A stretch of DNA of 34,845 nucleotides, from the NCBI GenBank assembly GCA_934725105.1, contig CAKVBD010000023.1:1-34845 (forward strand), written 5' to 3'. The position numbers were made by a program, and so were the translations under genes. Below are positions 25,011 through 31,880 of this stretch, one piece after another. Source of the DNA: an uncultured Bulleidia sp. GTDB taxonomy: Bacteria > Bacillota_I > Bacilli_A > Erysipelotrichales > Erysipelotrichaceae. Position 1 is the stretch's first letter; the number at the start of each line of letters is the position of its first letter. The notes beneath the pieces are model-generated. The model was not told the DNA's origin. It ran no database searches and was given only the letters and a program-made list of their open reading frames with translations.

Positions 25011-26285
25011 ATGAAATATGTAATTATAAATGCAAAATTATTAAATGGGCACAGGGATATGCATGTTGAAGAAGGCAAGTATATCTATGTGAGTGAAGGA
25101 AAGATTGAAAAGATCACAAAATCACTGGAAGATGGCTATGACATTGTTGATCTAGAAGGAAAGTATATTTTACCTGGACTGATCAATATGCACGTGCATC
25201 TAGCTGGAAATGGTGCACATTCTGGAAAGCAGAAAGATAATAAGAAAACAGTGGATTTCTTGTTTTCAAATCCCGTAACGAAAGCAATTGCGTATCAAAT
25301 GGTATGTAATTTTGCCAAACTGGAATTGTATGGCGGTGTTACAACGATTCGTACTGTTGGGGGTTTAAAAGATCTTGATACTAGACTGAGAAATGAAATC
25401 AAGGCTGGTAAAAAGACAGGACCTACGATTCTTGCCGCAAATGAAGGAATCACTGTAGAAGGTGGTCATATGGCTGGCAGTGTTGCTAGAGTTGCTAAAA
25501 ATAATGAAGAAGCAAAACACTTTGTAGAAGCTTCCTATGCACAAGGCGTAGATCTTGTGAAACTGATGGTAACTGGTGGGGTACTGGATGCAAAAGAAAA
25601 AGGTGTTCCTGGTGAAATGAAGATGCCAGAAGATATGATCCAGACAATCTGTAAAAAAGCGCATCAATTAGGTTTATTAACAAGTGCACATGTTGAATCT
25701 ACAGAAGGTGTAAAAGCAGCACTTCGAAATGGTGTAGATAGTATTGAACATGGTGCAAAGCCAGATCAGAAAATGATAGATCTGTTTAAAGAAAAGAAAG
25801 CATTTCTGATTACAACTTTATCTCCAGCACTTCCATTTGCCTTGTTTGATCCATCTGTATCAAAGGTTGATGATACACAGCTGTTCAATGGAAAAATGGT
25901 GTTTGATGGCATTGTAGAATGCAGTAAGGCTGCACTGGAAAATCATATTCCAGTGGGTTTAGGAAATGATGTTGGCTGTCCTTGGATCACACAATATGAT
26001 TTCTATCGCGAACTTGTATATTTCCATAAGTATGTAGGAGTAACGAATGGTTTTGCTTTATATACCGCAACATTACAAAATGCAATTCTGGCAGGAATTT
26101 CTGATGTAACTGGTTCAATTGATGCTGGAAAACAGGCTGACATGATTGTTGTAAAAGAAAATCCATTAGATGATCTGAATGCACTAAAGAATATTGATAT
26201 CGTATTTACGAAAGGGAAAATGGTACATCCAAAAATTAAACGTGATAAAGAAATCGAGAAAAGACTAGATGCGTTCTGTAAATAA
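25011..26285 (+). CDS. Metal-dependent amidohydrolase (imidazolonepropionase/prolidase-like)
   Basis: A 424-residue amidohydrolase-superfamily enzyme. HVH at residues 61-63 in GLINMHVHLAG is the first metal site. VKLMVTGG holds the bridging lysine, SAHVES and SIEHGAK the next two His, and GLGNDVG the catalytic Asp. This arrangement is that of the imidazolonepropionase-like group that includes Xaa-Pro dipeptidases and N-acyl amino acid hydrolases. The exact substrate cannot be read from sequence. No histidine-degradation genes are near, so imidazolonepropionase itself is unlikely. A role in dipeptide or N-acyl amino acid breakdown would suit the peptide-importing context. It is a single-gene unit. 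Confidence 0.88.
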   Translation: MKYVIINAKLLNGHRDMHVEEGKYIYVSEGKIEKITKSLEDGYDIVDLEGKYILPGLINMHVHLAGNGAHSGKQKDNKKTVDFLFSNPVTKAIAYQMVCNFAKLELYGGVTTIRTVGGLKDLDTRLRNEIKAGKKTGPTILAANEGITVEGGHMAGSVARVAKNNEEAKHFVEASYAQGVDLVKLMVTGGVLDAKEKGVPGEMKMPEDMIQTICKKAHQLGLLTSAHVESTEGVKAALRNGVDSIEHGAKPDQKMIDLFKEKKAFLITTLSPALPFALFDPSVSKVDDTQLFNGKMVFDGIVECSKAALENHIPVGLGNDVGCPWITQYDFYRELVYFHKYVGVTNGFALYTATLQNAILAGISDVTGSIDAGKQADMIVVKENPLDDLNALKNIDIVFTKGKMVHPKIKRDKEIEKRLDAFCK

Positions 26286-26294
26286 TAATAGATT

Positions 26295-26327
26295 GACGAA
26301 GTAGAAATGCTTCGTCTTTTCTTTTTT
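26295..26327 (+). terminator. Intrinsic terminator after the amidohydrolase gene
   Basis: A 7-bp stem (GACGAAG / CTTCGTC), an 8-nt loop and a T-rich tail TTTTCTTTTTT. Confidence 0.82.
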
Positions 26328-26333
26328 ATAAAA

Positions 26334-26347
26334 TGGAAACGTTTACA
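26334..26347 (+). promoter_or_regulatory. cre box (candidate CcpA site)
   Basis: TGGAAACGTTTACA fits every defined position of the Firmicute catabolite-responsive element TGNAANCGNWNNCW. Its centre is about 64 bp upstream of the predicted start of the pantothenate operon. That is in the zone where CcpA activates rather than represses (as for ackA and pta of B. subtilis). A related LacI-family repressor could also use it. ccpA is not in this window. Confidence 0.65.
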
Positions 26348-26370
26348 TAGATAATAATTTCACAAAATAA

Positions 26371-26398
26371 TTATGAATGAAAAAAAATCGTGTATAAT
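26371..26398 (+). promoter_or_regulatory. Promoter of the ECF S-coaBC-coaX operon
   Basis: TTATGA, 16 bp, a perfect TATAAT. Predicted start is G26405, which is the first base of the long-range stem in the leader. Confidence 0.65.
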
Positions 26399-26404
26399 AT
26401 TTTC

Positions 26405-26504
26405 GGCGAAAGAGACGGTGATCTTTTCAAGACATCGATTTCAACAATTTCGTCTAAATATCTGTTATTAGATTCGCTGTATCTGAAATATGAACGGCAG
26501 GAGG
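26405..26504 (+). ncRNA. Structured 5' leader, candidate cis-regulatory RNA
   Basis: The roughly 110-nt leader is by far the longest in the window. Its first six bases GGCGAA (26405-26410) can pair with TTCGCT (26473-26478), closing an inner helix AGACG / CGTCT (26413-26417 / 26451-26455) that itself contains GAT-CTT / AAG-(AC)-ATC. An alternative hairpin AGAT-N7-ATCT (26470-26484) competes with the closing stem. AGGAGG (26499-26504) lies just downstream. I do not recognise a known riboswitch class: T-box, THF, FMN, TPP and preQ1 hallmarks are absent. Pairings are by eye. Confidence 0.4.
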
Positions 26505-26514
26505 AAAAAAAACT

Positions 26515-27153
26515 ATGAACAGTCAGAAAAAACGCATTCAGCAGCTTACATTGGCGGCTTTTTTTGTTGCCATTGAAGTCATCATGTCAGTGACACCGAT
26601 TGGCTACATTCCAGTAGGTGCATTATCCATTACAACGATGCATTTACCAGTTATCTTGGCTGGTGTATTGTTAGGTCCAAAATTCGGCGCAGGCATTGGA
26701 TTTGTATTTGGCTTAACATCTTGTGTACGCGCAACAATGCAGCCAGGTATCACTTCCTTTGTATTTACACCATTTGTTCAGGTTGGTAATATGCATGGCA
26801 ATGCATTTTCATTATTAATTGCATTTGGTCCACGAATTTTACTTGGCTACTTATCAGGAATGATGTATCGTTTTATTGTAAGAAAAACAAATAACAAAGC
26901 ATTATCTGCAACTTTAGCTGCAGCATTGAATACAATCATTCATACACTTCTTGTATTAGGTGGAATCTGGGTATTCTTTGCACAGCCTTATGCAGATGCT
27001 TTAAATATCACAACAGGTGCTTTAGCCATTGCATTTTTCACAACGATTACAACAAATGGTATTCTAGAAACAGTATTAGCCGCAATCGTTGTACCAGTAT
27101 TAACGAGAGCACTTCGTCCAGCTGCAGAGAGGATGGGAATCAAAAATGAATGA
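26515..27153 (+). CDS. ECF transporter S component, probably pantothenate (PanT-like)
   Basis: A 212-residue integral membrane protein with about six helices. It carries the S-component N-terminus (RIQQLTLAAFFVAIEVIMS, with the Ala-rich first helix that docks onto the ECF T subunit) and the GPKFGAGIGFVFGLTS loop common to vitamin-binding S subunits. As an ECF S component it needs the shared EcfA-A'-T module encoded elsewhere. Substrate assignment rests on context: coaBC overlaps its end by 8 nt and coaX follows, both using the pantothenate route to CoA. PanT is therefore the best guess; riboflavin or another vitamin cannot be excluded. AGGAGG lies 10 nt before the ATG. Confidence 0.82.
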   Translation: MNSQKKRIQQLTLAAFFVAIEVIMSVTPIGYIPVGALSITTMHLPVILAGVLLGPKFGAGIGFVFGLTSCVRATMQPGITSFVFTPFVQVGNMHGNAFSLLIAFGPRILLGYLSGMMYRFIVRKTNNKALSATLAAALNTIIHTLLVLGGIWVFFAQPYADALNITTGALAIAFFTTITTNGILETVLAAIVVPVLTRALRPAAERMGIKNE

Positions 27154-28342
27154 AAACAAGTGTATTATTGTAGGAATTACAGGTGGTATCGCAGTCTATA
27201 AGATCTGTTATCTTGTATCCAGTTTAAAAAAGCAGGGATATGACGTACATGTACTCATGAGCAAAGAAGCACAAGAGTTTGTTACGCCTTTAACATTTCA
27301 GACATTATCCAATAATAAAGTAATTACGGATATGTTTACAACAGACTACACACCAGATGTACATCATGTTTCTTTAGCGAAAAAAGCTGATTTATTTGTG
27401 ATTGCTCCAGCAACCGCAAATGTTATCGCAAAAGTAGCAAATGGAATTGCGGATGATATGTTGACCACAACATTCCTTGCTGCCAATTGCAAGAAACTGA
27501 TTGTTCCCGCAATGAATACACAAATGTTAATGAATCCAGTGACACAGGATAATATTCAGAAATGCAGAAACTATGGAATGCATATCTTTGAAAGCAATTC
27601 TGGATATCTGGCTTGTGGAGATGTAGGCAAGGGCAGACTCCCTGAACCGGATGAAATTGAAGATAAAATCAAAGAAGTACTGGAAGATGATAAATTTCTA
27701 GCAGGAAAACATATTCTTGTAACTGCAGGTCCAACAAGTGAAGCAATTGATCCTGTACGCATGATTACAAATCATTCTACAGGAAAGATGGGATATGCTT
27801 TGGCACGTGCGGCTAGAAATATGGGTGCACATGTTACTTTGGTCAGTGGAACAAAGCAGATTGCAGATATTCGTGATGTAGAAATGGTACATGTTACCAG
27901 CGCGAAAGACATGGCAGAAGCTGTTCTATCTAGACAGGAAGAGATGGATTGTATGATCCTTGCGGCTGCAGTGGCAGACTATACGCCTGTCAGTGTGGCA
28001 GATAATAAGATTCATAAAAGTGAAGGAGAAATGTCCATTCCTCTAAAGAGGACACAGGATATTTTGAAAACACTTGGTCAGAACAAAAAAGAAGGACAGG
28101 TTTTGATTGGTTTCTCCATGGAAACAGAAAATATGGTAGAAAGAACAAAAGAAAAACTTGTGAAGAAAAATTGTGATTATATTGTCGCAAACAATTTGAA
28201 AGAAAAGGGAGCTGGATTTGGTACGGACACAAATATTGTCACTTTGATTTCAAAAGATTATGAAGAAGAATTTGGAATTCTATCTAAATACGATACTGCA
28301 GTAAAAATACTCAAAACATGTCTAAAGGAGAAAAAAGCATGA
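27146..28342 (+). CDS. coaBC: Bifunctional phosphopantothenoylcysteine decarboxylase/synthetase CoaBC
   Basis: Steps two and three of CoA biosynthesis from 4'-phosphopantothenate. The 398 residues contain an N-terminal flavoprotein decarboxylase (GITGGIAVYK, the PAMNTQM motif and the catalytic Cys in ACGDVGKGR) and, from about residue 185, a CTP-dependent synthetase (ILVTAGPTSEAIDPVR, the NHSTGKMG loop, and the conserved Asn-Lys pair in DNKIHKS). Length and order are standard for bacterial Dfp/CoaBC. Its start overlaps the S-component gene, and its stop overlaps coaX by ATGA. With coaX it makes this operon a compact vitamin-to-CoA module. Confidence 0.95.
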   Translation: MNENKCIIVGITGGIAVYKICYLVSSLKKQGYDVHVLMSKEAQEFVTPLTFQTLSNNKVITDMFTTDYTPDVHHVSLAKKADLFVIAPATANVIAKVANGIADDMLTTTFLAANCKKLIVPAMNTQMLMNPVTQDNIQKCRNYGMHIFESNSGYLACGDVGKGRLPEPDEIEDKIKEVLEDDKFLAGKHILVTAGPTSEAIDPVRMITNHSTGKMGYALARAARNMGAHVTLVSGTKQIADIRDVEMVHVTSAKDMAEAVLSRQEEMDCMILAAAVADYTPVSVADNKIHKSEGEMSIPLKRTQDILKTLGQNKKEGQVLIGFSMETENMVERTKEKLVKKNCDYIVANNLKEKGAGFGTDTNIVTLISKDYEEEFGILSKYDTAVKILKTCLKEKKA

Positions 28343-29115
28343 ATATTTTGATGACAATTGATGTTGGAAATACAAATATTTCTCTAGGTTTAATGCAAGG
28401 AAATGAAGTGATTGGCTCTTTTCGCTTAACCACAAAAACACCTAGAACATCAGATGAATTTGGCTTATGCATCAAAGAACTGTTAGATATGACAAAATTA
28501 CAGGAAGATGATATTGAAGCAGTCATCATTTCTTCTGTTGTCCCTAAGATCATGTATTCCTTAACATCCGCAATCGTTAAATTTCTTCATAAAGATCCAA
28601 TCATTGTTGGTCCTGGTATTAAAACAGGAATCTCCATTCGTACAGATAATCCTCGTGAAGTAGGTGCAGACCGTATTGTAGATATTTCCATGGCATATCA
28701 TACATATCATAAGTCATGTATTATTGTTGACTTTGGTACGGCAACAACATTTGATTATATTAGTGGAGATGGCGTGTTTAAATATACTGTCATTGCACCA
28801 GGTCTTGGTATTGTTGCCAATGCATTGACAAGTCAAACCGCAAAACTTCCTGAAATTGAAATTCAGAAACCGGAAAGTATTCTAAATGGGAATACAATTA
28901 CAGGTATGCAGGCTGGCGTGATCTATGGATATATTGGTTCTGTGGAATATATCATCAAGCAAATGAAGAAAGAATTGAAACTGAAAGATTGTCTGGTTAT
29001 CGCAACAGGTGGACTTGGTAAAGTCATTGCGAAAGAAACAAAAGAAATTGATTTGTTTGATCCAGATGTTGCATATAAAGGTATGCGTATCCTGTACGAT
29101 TTAAATAAGAAATAA
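28339..29115 (+). CDS. coaX: Type III pantothenate kinase CoaX
   Basis: Phosphorylates pantothenate, the committed step of CoA synthesis. This ASKHA-fold type is not feedback-inhibited by CoA. The 258-residue product has the phosphate loop DVGNTN at residues 8-13, the pantothenate-site segment GADRIVD and the second phosphate loop DFGTATTFD. ATG 28339 is chosen with AAAGGAG 8 nt upstream, overlapping the coaBC stop. An in-frame ATG 21 nt earlier precedes that site. Last gene of the operon. Confidence 0.95.
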   Translation: MNILMTIDVGNTNISLGLMQGNEVIGSFRLTTKTPRTSDEFGLCIKELLDMTKLQEDDIEAVIISSVVPKIMYSLTSAIVKFLHKDPIIVGPGIKTGISIRTDNPREVGADRIVDISMAYHTYHKSCIIVDFGTATTFDYISGDGVFKYTVIAPGLGIVANALTSQTAKLPEIEIQKPESILNGNTITGMQAGVIYGYIGSVEYIIKQMKKELKLKDCLVIATGGLGKVIAKETKEIDLFDPDVAYKGMRILYDLNKK

Positions 29116-29123
29116 AAAGTGAG

Positions 29124-29156
29124 AAGCATAATGTCATGATAGATGTTATGCTTTTT
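29124..29156 (+). terminator. Intrinsic terminator after coaX
   Basis: An 8-bp stem (AAGCATAA / TTATGCTT) with a 14-nt loop, followed by T to 29156. The loop is larger than usual. Confidence 0.7.
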
Positions 29157-29173
29157 ATATAGGAGAACAAACA

Positions 29174-29365
29174 ATGAACGAAGAAACAAAAGCGAAAAAC
29201 ATCAAATATATGAATACATGGATCAAGGAAAACTATATGCGTGTTGGAGGTAGCTATCCAAAAGCATTTGCACAGGAATTTAAAGATGCATGTAAACAAT
29301 TAGGTGTATCGCAATCTGAAGTGTTTCGAAATGCAATGCAGGAAACAATCAACAAAGTAAAATAA
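29174..29365 (+). CDS. Small RHH-like protein
   Basis: A 63-residue protein with a good ribosome-binding site (TAGGAG, 8 nt before the ATG). The C-terminal half (QEFKDACKQLGVSQSEVF, then RNAMQETI) resembles the two helices of a ribbon-helix-helix fold of the Arc/CopG/omega type, preceded by a possible beta-strand around YMRVGG. It is probably a small DNA-binding protein. No toxin partner or target operator is visible beside it. It lies between the coaX terminator and a bidirectional terminator shared with tRNA-Thr. No clear own promoter is seen, so it may depend on coaX read-through. The fold is inferred from pattern only. Confidence 0.6.
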   Translation: MNEETKAKNIKYMNTWIKENYMRVGGSYPKAFAQEFKDACKQLGVSQSEVFRNAMQETINKVK

Positions 29366-29390
29366 AAAAACCGCAGAATATGCGGTTTTT
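29366..29390. terminator. Bidirectional intrinsic terminator
   Basis: AAAAACCGCA-GAATA-TGCGGTTTTT is a perfect 10-bp stem with A and T flanks, so it works in both directions. On the + strand it ends the RHH gene, and on the - strand it ends tRNA-Thr, 3 nt after the mature 3' end. Confidence 0.88.
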
Positions 29391-29393
29391 ACA

Positions 29394-29464
29394 TGCCGAT
29401 TGAGAGAATTGAACTCTCCGCTGATCCTTACCATGGATCTGTATTGCCACTATACTAAATCGGC
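29394..29464 (-). tRNA. tRNA-Thr (anticodon GGT)
   Basis: On the - strand the acceptor GCCGATT / AATCGGC is perfect. The anticodon stem GATCC / GGATC holds the loop ATGGTAA, giving anticodon GGT for codon ACC. The T arm GAGAG-TTCAATT-CTCTC is present. The D arm is short (GTAT / ATAC). The loop begins with A rather than the usual pyrimidine at position 32. The discriminator is A and CCA is not encoded; total 71 nt. It lies 29 nt downstream of maf on the same strand. Confidence 0.92.
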
Positions 29465-29493
29465 ATAAAAGCTTATATATGATACCAAATTCA

Positions 29494-30057
29494 TCAATAT
29501 AAGCCAATATGTTTTAATTCTTCATACACAATATGCAATGGCAATCCCATGATTGCATAATAATCTCCATCAATATGTGTGATATATCTTCCACCATATC
29601 CTTGAATGCCATAGGATCCAGCTTTATCCAGACATTCACCTGTTTGAATATATGCAAGGATTTCTTCATCACTCATGGAATCAAACGTGACATTGGATGT
29701 TACAACATCCTGAAAGTTTCTATTTTTAGATAGAATACAAATACCAGTGATGACTTGATGTGTATTTCCCTGTAGAGATTTTAACATTTCAAATGCAATT
29801 TTTTCATTGGCTGGCTTTCCTAATACTTTTCCATTTAAAGTAACGATCGTATCAGAACCAATGACAATACAGTCAGGGTGATTTGCAAGAATTGCACTTG
29901 CTTTGCGATAGGATAATTCTTTGATTGCTTCTTGTAGAGAAAGATTTTGATTCAAAGATTCATCAATATCTGCCGGTTCACAAACAAATGGAAGATTACA
30001 TTTTTCTAACAGTTCTTTTCTTCTTGGACTTTTCGATGCTAATATAATTTTTTTCAT
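29494..30057 (-). CDS. maf: Maf-family nucleotide pyrophosphatase
   Basis: House-cleaning enzyme that hydrolyses modified or canonical pyrimidine nucleoside triphosphates; it is also linked to septum control. The 187 residues start with MKKIILASKSPRRKELLE, the Maf signature and nucleotide loop. GSDTIV holds the catalytic Asp, and YGIQGYGG is conserved near the C-terminus. An in-frame upstream extension of 19 residues would cross the promoter and adds no homology, so I chose the ATG at 30057. No Shine-Dalgarno precedes it. The perfect TATAAT ends 7 nt before it, so the mRNA appears leaderless. tRNA-Thr lies just downstream and may share the transcript. Confidence 0.92.
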   Translation of the reverse strand: MKKIILASKSPRRKELLEKCNLPFVCEPADIDESLNQNLSLQEAIKELSYRKASAILANHPDCIVIGSDTIVTLNGKVLGKPANEKIAFEMLKSLQGNTHQVITGICILSKNRNFQDVVTSNVTFDSMSDEEILAYIQTGECLDKAGSYGIQGYGGRYITHIDGDYYAIMGLPLHIVYEELKHIGLY

Positions 30058-30064
30058 GATATTT

Positions 30065-30086
30065 ATTATATCAAGTTTGATATAAT
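30065..30086. promoter_or_regulatory. Mirror-image divergent -10 promoters of maf and the nucleotidyltransferase gene
   Basis: The perfect inverted repeat ATTATATCAA-GT-TTGATATAAT carries an extended -10 element, TGATATAAT, on each strand, facing outward. The - strand copy (30065-30070 for the hexamer) serves maf; the + strand copy (30081-30086) serves the nucleotidyltransferase gene. The boxes are 10 bp apart, so polymerase can hardly occupy both at once. The palindrome could also be an operator. Confidence 0.7.
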
Positions 30087-30117
30087 AGAAAACATAAGAA
30101 GGTGGAGAAAACATAAA

Positions 30118-31029
30118 ATGAATCAGAACCCAACATTAGTTATCTTAGCTGCAGGTATGGGAAGCAGATATGGAGGAATGAAGCAGATTGATGGTGTCGG
30201 CTCTCATGGTGAACCTATCATTGATTTCTCAATCTATGATGCATACCAGGCTGGATTTAGAAAAGTTGTTTTAATTATCCGTAAAGAACATGAACAGCTC
30301 TTCAGAAACGCATTGACAGATAAAGTCGCAAGAAATGGTATGGAAGTGGAATTTGCCTACCAGGATATGAACAACATTCCTGCAGGATTTACAGTAACAG
30401 AAGGTAGAGAAAAACCTTGGGGAACAACACATGCTTTACTGGCTTGTAAAGGTGTTGTAAATGAACCATTCGCAATTATTAATGCAGATGACTTCTATGG
30501 AAGAGATGCATATAAAGTTGTCTTTGATTATCTGACAAATGAAATCAGCGATGATCATTATGCAATGGTTGGCTTCCAGTGCCTCAATACATTAACTGCG
30601 AATGGTACAGTAACAAGAGGTCTATGTGAAGAAAAAGATGGCAACCTTTCACATATCGTTGAAATTCAAAAGATTGCATTAAAGGATAATCACGCAGTAT
30701 ATGAAGAAAATGGTGAATGGAAACCAATTGATGATCATGCATTAGTTTCTATGAACTTCTGGGGCTTTACACCAAAGATCTTTGATGAATTAGAACCAAT
30801 CTTCAAAAACTTTTTGGAAAAGAATCTGGAAGCAAATCCTATGAAGTGTGAACACGTAATTCCTACTGCAGTTGGCGAACTTGTCAGTGAAGGAAAGATT
30901 ACAGTCAAGATGCTTTCCAGCAAGGACAAATGGTTTGGTGTTACTTACAAGGAAGACAAACCAGATGTTGTTCAAAAGATTGCGGAAAAGAAGGCAAGTG
31001 GAGAATATCCAGACGTACTTTGGAAGTAA
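30118..31029 (+). CDS. Nucleotidyltransferase family protein
   Basis: A 303-residue GT-A-type NTP transferase. The N-terminal nucleotide loop reads LAAGMGSRYGGMKQ (the G-x-G-[ST]-R pattern followed by K). NADDFYG carries the metal-binding Asp in the position expected for sugar-nucleotide pyrophosphorylases, and GREKPWGTTHALL resembles the base-binding loop. The product is unknown: the enzyme class activates sugar phosphates or choline/ethanolamine-like phosphates, and no glycan cluster surrounds it to decide. The AAGGTGGAG site lies 10 nt before the ATG. Transcribed divergently from maf from the shared palindrome; it ends in its own terminator. Confidence 0.85.
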   Translation: MNQNPTLVILAAGMGSRYGGMKQIDGVGSHGEPIIDFSIYDAYQAGFRKVVLIIRKEHEQLFRNALTDKVARNGMEVEFAYQDMNNIPAGFTVTEGREKPWGTTHALLACKGVVNEPFAIINADDFYGRDAYKVVFDYLTNEISDDHYAMVGFQCLNTLTANGTVTRGLCEEKDGNLSHIVEIQKIALKDNHAVYEENGEWKPIDDHALVSMNFWGFTPKIFDELEPIFKNFLEKNLEANPMKCEHVIPTAVGELVSEGKITVKMLSSKDKWFGVTYKEDKPDVVQKIAEKKASGEYPDVLWK

Positions 31030-31032
31030 ATA

Positions 31033-31060
31033 AAAATCTCGGGTTTCCGAGATTTTCTTT
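31033..31060 (+). terminator. Intrinsic terminator after the nucleotidyltransferase gene
   Basis: A perfect 10-bp stem (AAAATCTCGG / CCGAGATTTT) with a GTTT loop, then CTTT. Confidence 0.82.
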
Positions 31061-31077
31061 GGGAAAAGGAGAATGAA

Positions 31078-31749
31078 ATGATTCAGACAGTTTTGATTGA
31101 TATTGATAATACATTACTTAGCTTTGATGCATATGTGAAGCAGACAATGAAGCAGGGATTTGAAGAGTTCCATCTAAAACCATATGAAGATTGGATGTAT
31201 GATACATTCCACACAGAAAATGATAAGCTGTGGAGACAAATTGAAGAGGGAACTTTGCAGTTTGAAGAATTGAAAAAAATCAGATGGAATAAAGTATTTG
31301 AAGCATTAGGTATTGATTTTGATGGCGTCAGGTTTGAAACGTATTTTAGAGATGCATTATATAACAGTGCTATCTTAGAAAAGAATGCACTTGAAATGCT
31401 GGAATATCTAAAAGATAAATATACACTCTGTGTAGCCAGCAATGGTCCATATGAACAACAGATTCATCGTTTAGAGATTGGTGGCATCAAGTCATACTTC
31501 TCTCATTTCTTTATTTCTGAAAAGATTGGTGTTTCTAAACCAGCAAAGGAATTCTTTGATTATGCATTAGAAGAATTGAAGCAAGATCCTTCTACCTGCA
31601 TGATTATTGGCGATTCATTGACATCTGACATGCAGGGTGGTTTGAATAGTCATATGCACACATGTTTCTATCAGAAAAAAGAAACAGAAGTACCAGATAC
31701 CATTGAACATACAATTACAGATTTATTACAAATCAAAGAGATTCTCTGA
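31078..31749 (+). CDS. HAD-IA family hydrolase (YjjG-like nucleotidase)
   Basis: A 223-residue haloacid-dehalogenase hydrolase with a helical type I cap. Motif I is DIDNTLL (nucleophile and acid Asp), motif II is VASNG, motif III Lys is in KIGVSKPAKEF, and motif IV is IGDSLTSDMQGG. The overall pattern and length fit the YjjG/YfnB group, house-cleaning 5'-nucleotidases for noncanonical pyrimidines. That role would match Maf nearby, but substrates of HAD enzymes cannot be set from sequence. AAAAGGAG lies 6 nt before the ATG. Its stop codon sits in the loop of its own terminator. Confidence 0.85.
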   Translation: MIQTVLIDIDNTLLSFDAYVKQTMKQGFEEFHLKPYEDWMYDTFHTENDKLWRQIEEGTLQFEELKKIRWNKVFEALGIDFDGVRFETYFRDALYNSAILEKNALEMLEYLKDKYTLCVASNGPYEQQIHRLEIGGIKSYFSHFFISEKIGVSKPAKEFFDYALEELKQDPSTCMIIGDSLTSDMQGGLNSHMHTCFYQKKETEVPDTIEHTITDLLQIKEIL

Positions 31750-31762
31750 GATCTCTTTTTTT
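31735..31762 (+). terminator. Intrinsic terminator overlapping the end of the HAD gene
   Basis: An 8-bp stem (AAAGAGAT / ATCTCTTT) with an 8-nt loop holding the TGA stop, then T to 31762. Confidence 0.75.
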
Positions 31763-31846
31763 GGTGGGATTGTAAATCATTTTCAAAAATAGTTGAATTT
31801 ATGAAAAATAACCATTGTTTCTTTCAGGGATGTATCGAAAGTCTTG

Positions 31847-31852
31847 TATAAT
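31847..31852 (+). promoter_or_regulatory. -10 box of the glyA promoter
   Basis: A perfect TATAAT 28 nt before the glyA ATG. No strong -35 is visible (TTTCAG at 19 bp is the nearest). I recognised no PurR or glycine riboswitch elements in the 130-nt gap before the gene. Confidence 0.55.
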
Positions 31853-31880
31853 AAAAGACAATGAATGCGAGGAAAAGAAT

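Noticed and set aside
31763..31880. A glycine riboswitch or purine-regulator box before glyA
   Set aside because: None of the conserved elements is present in this AT-rich gap; only a -10 box is supportable.
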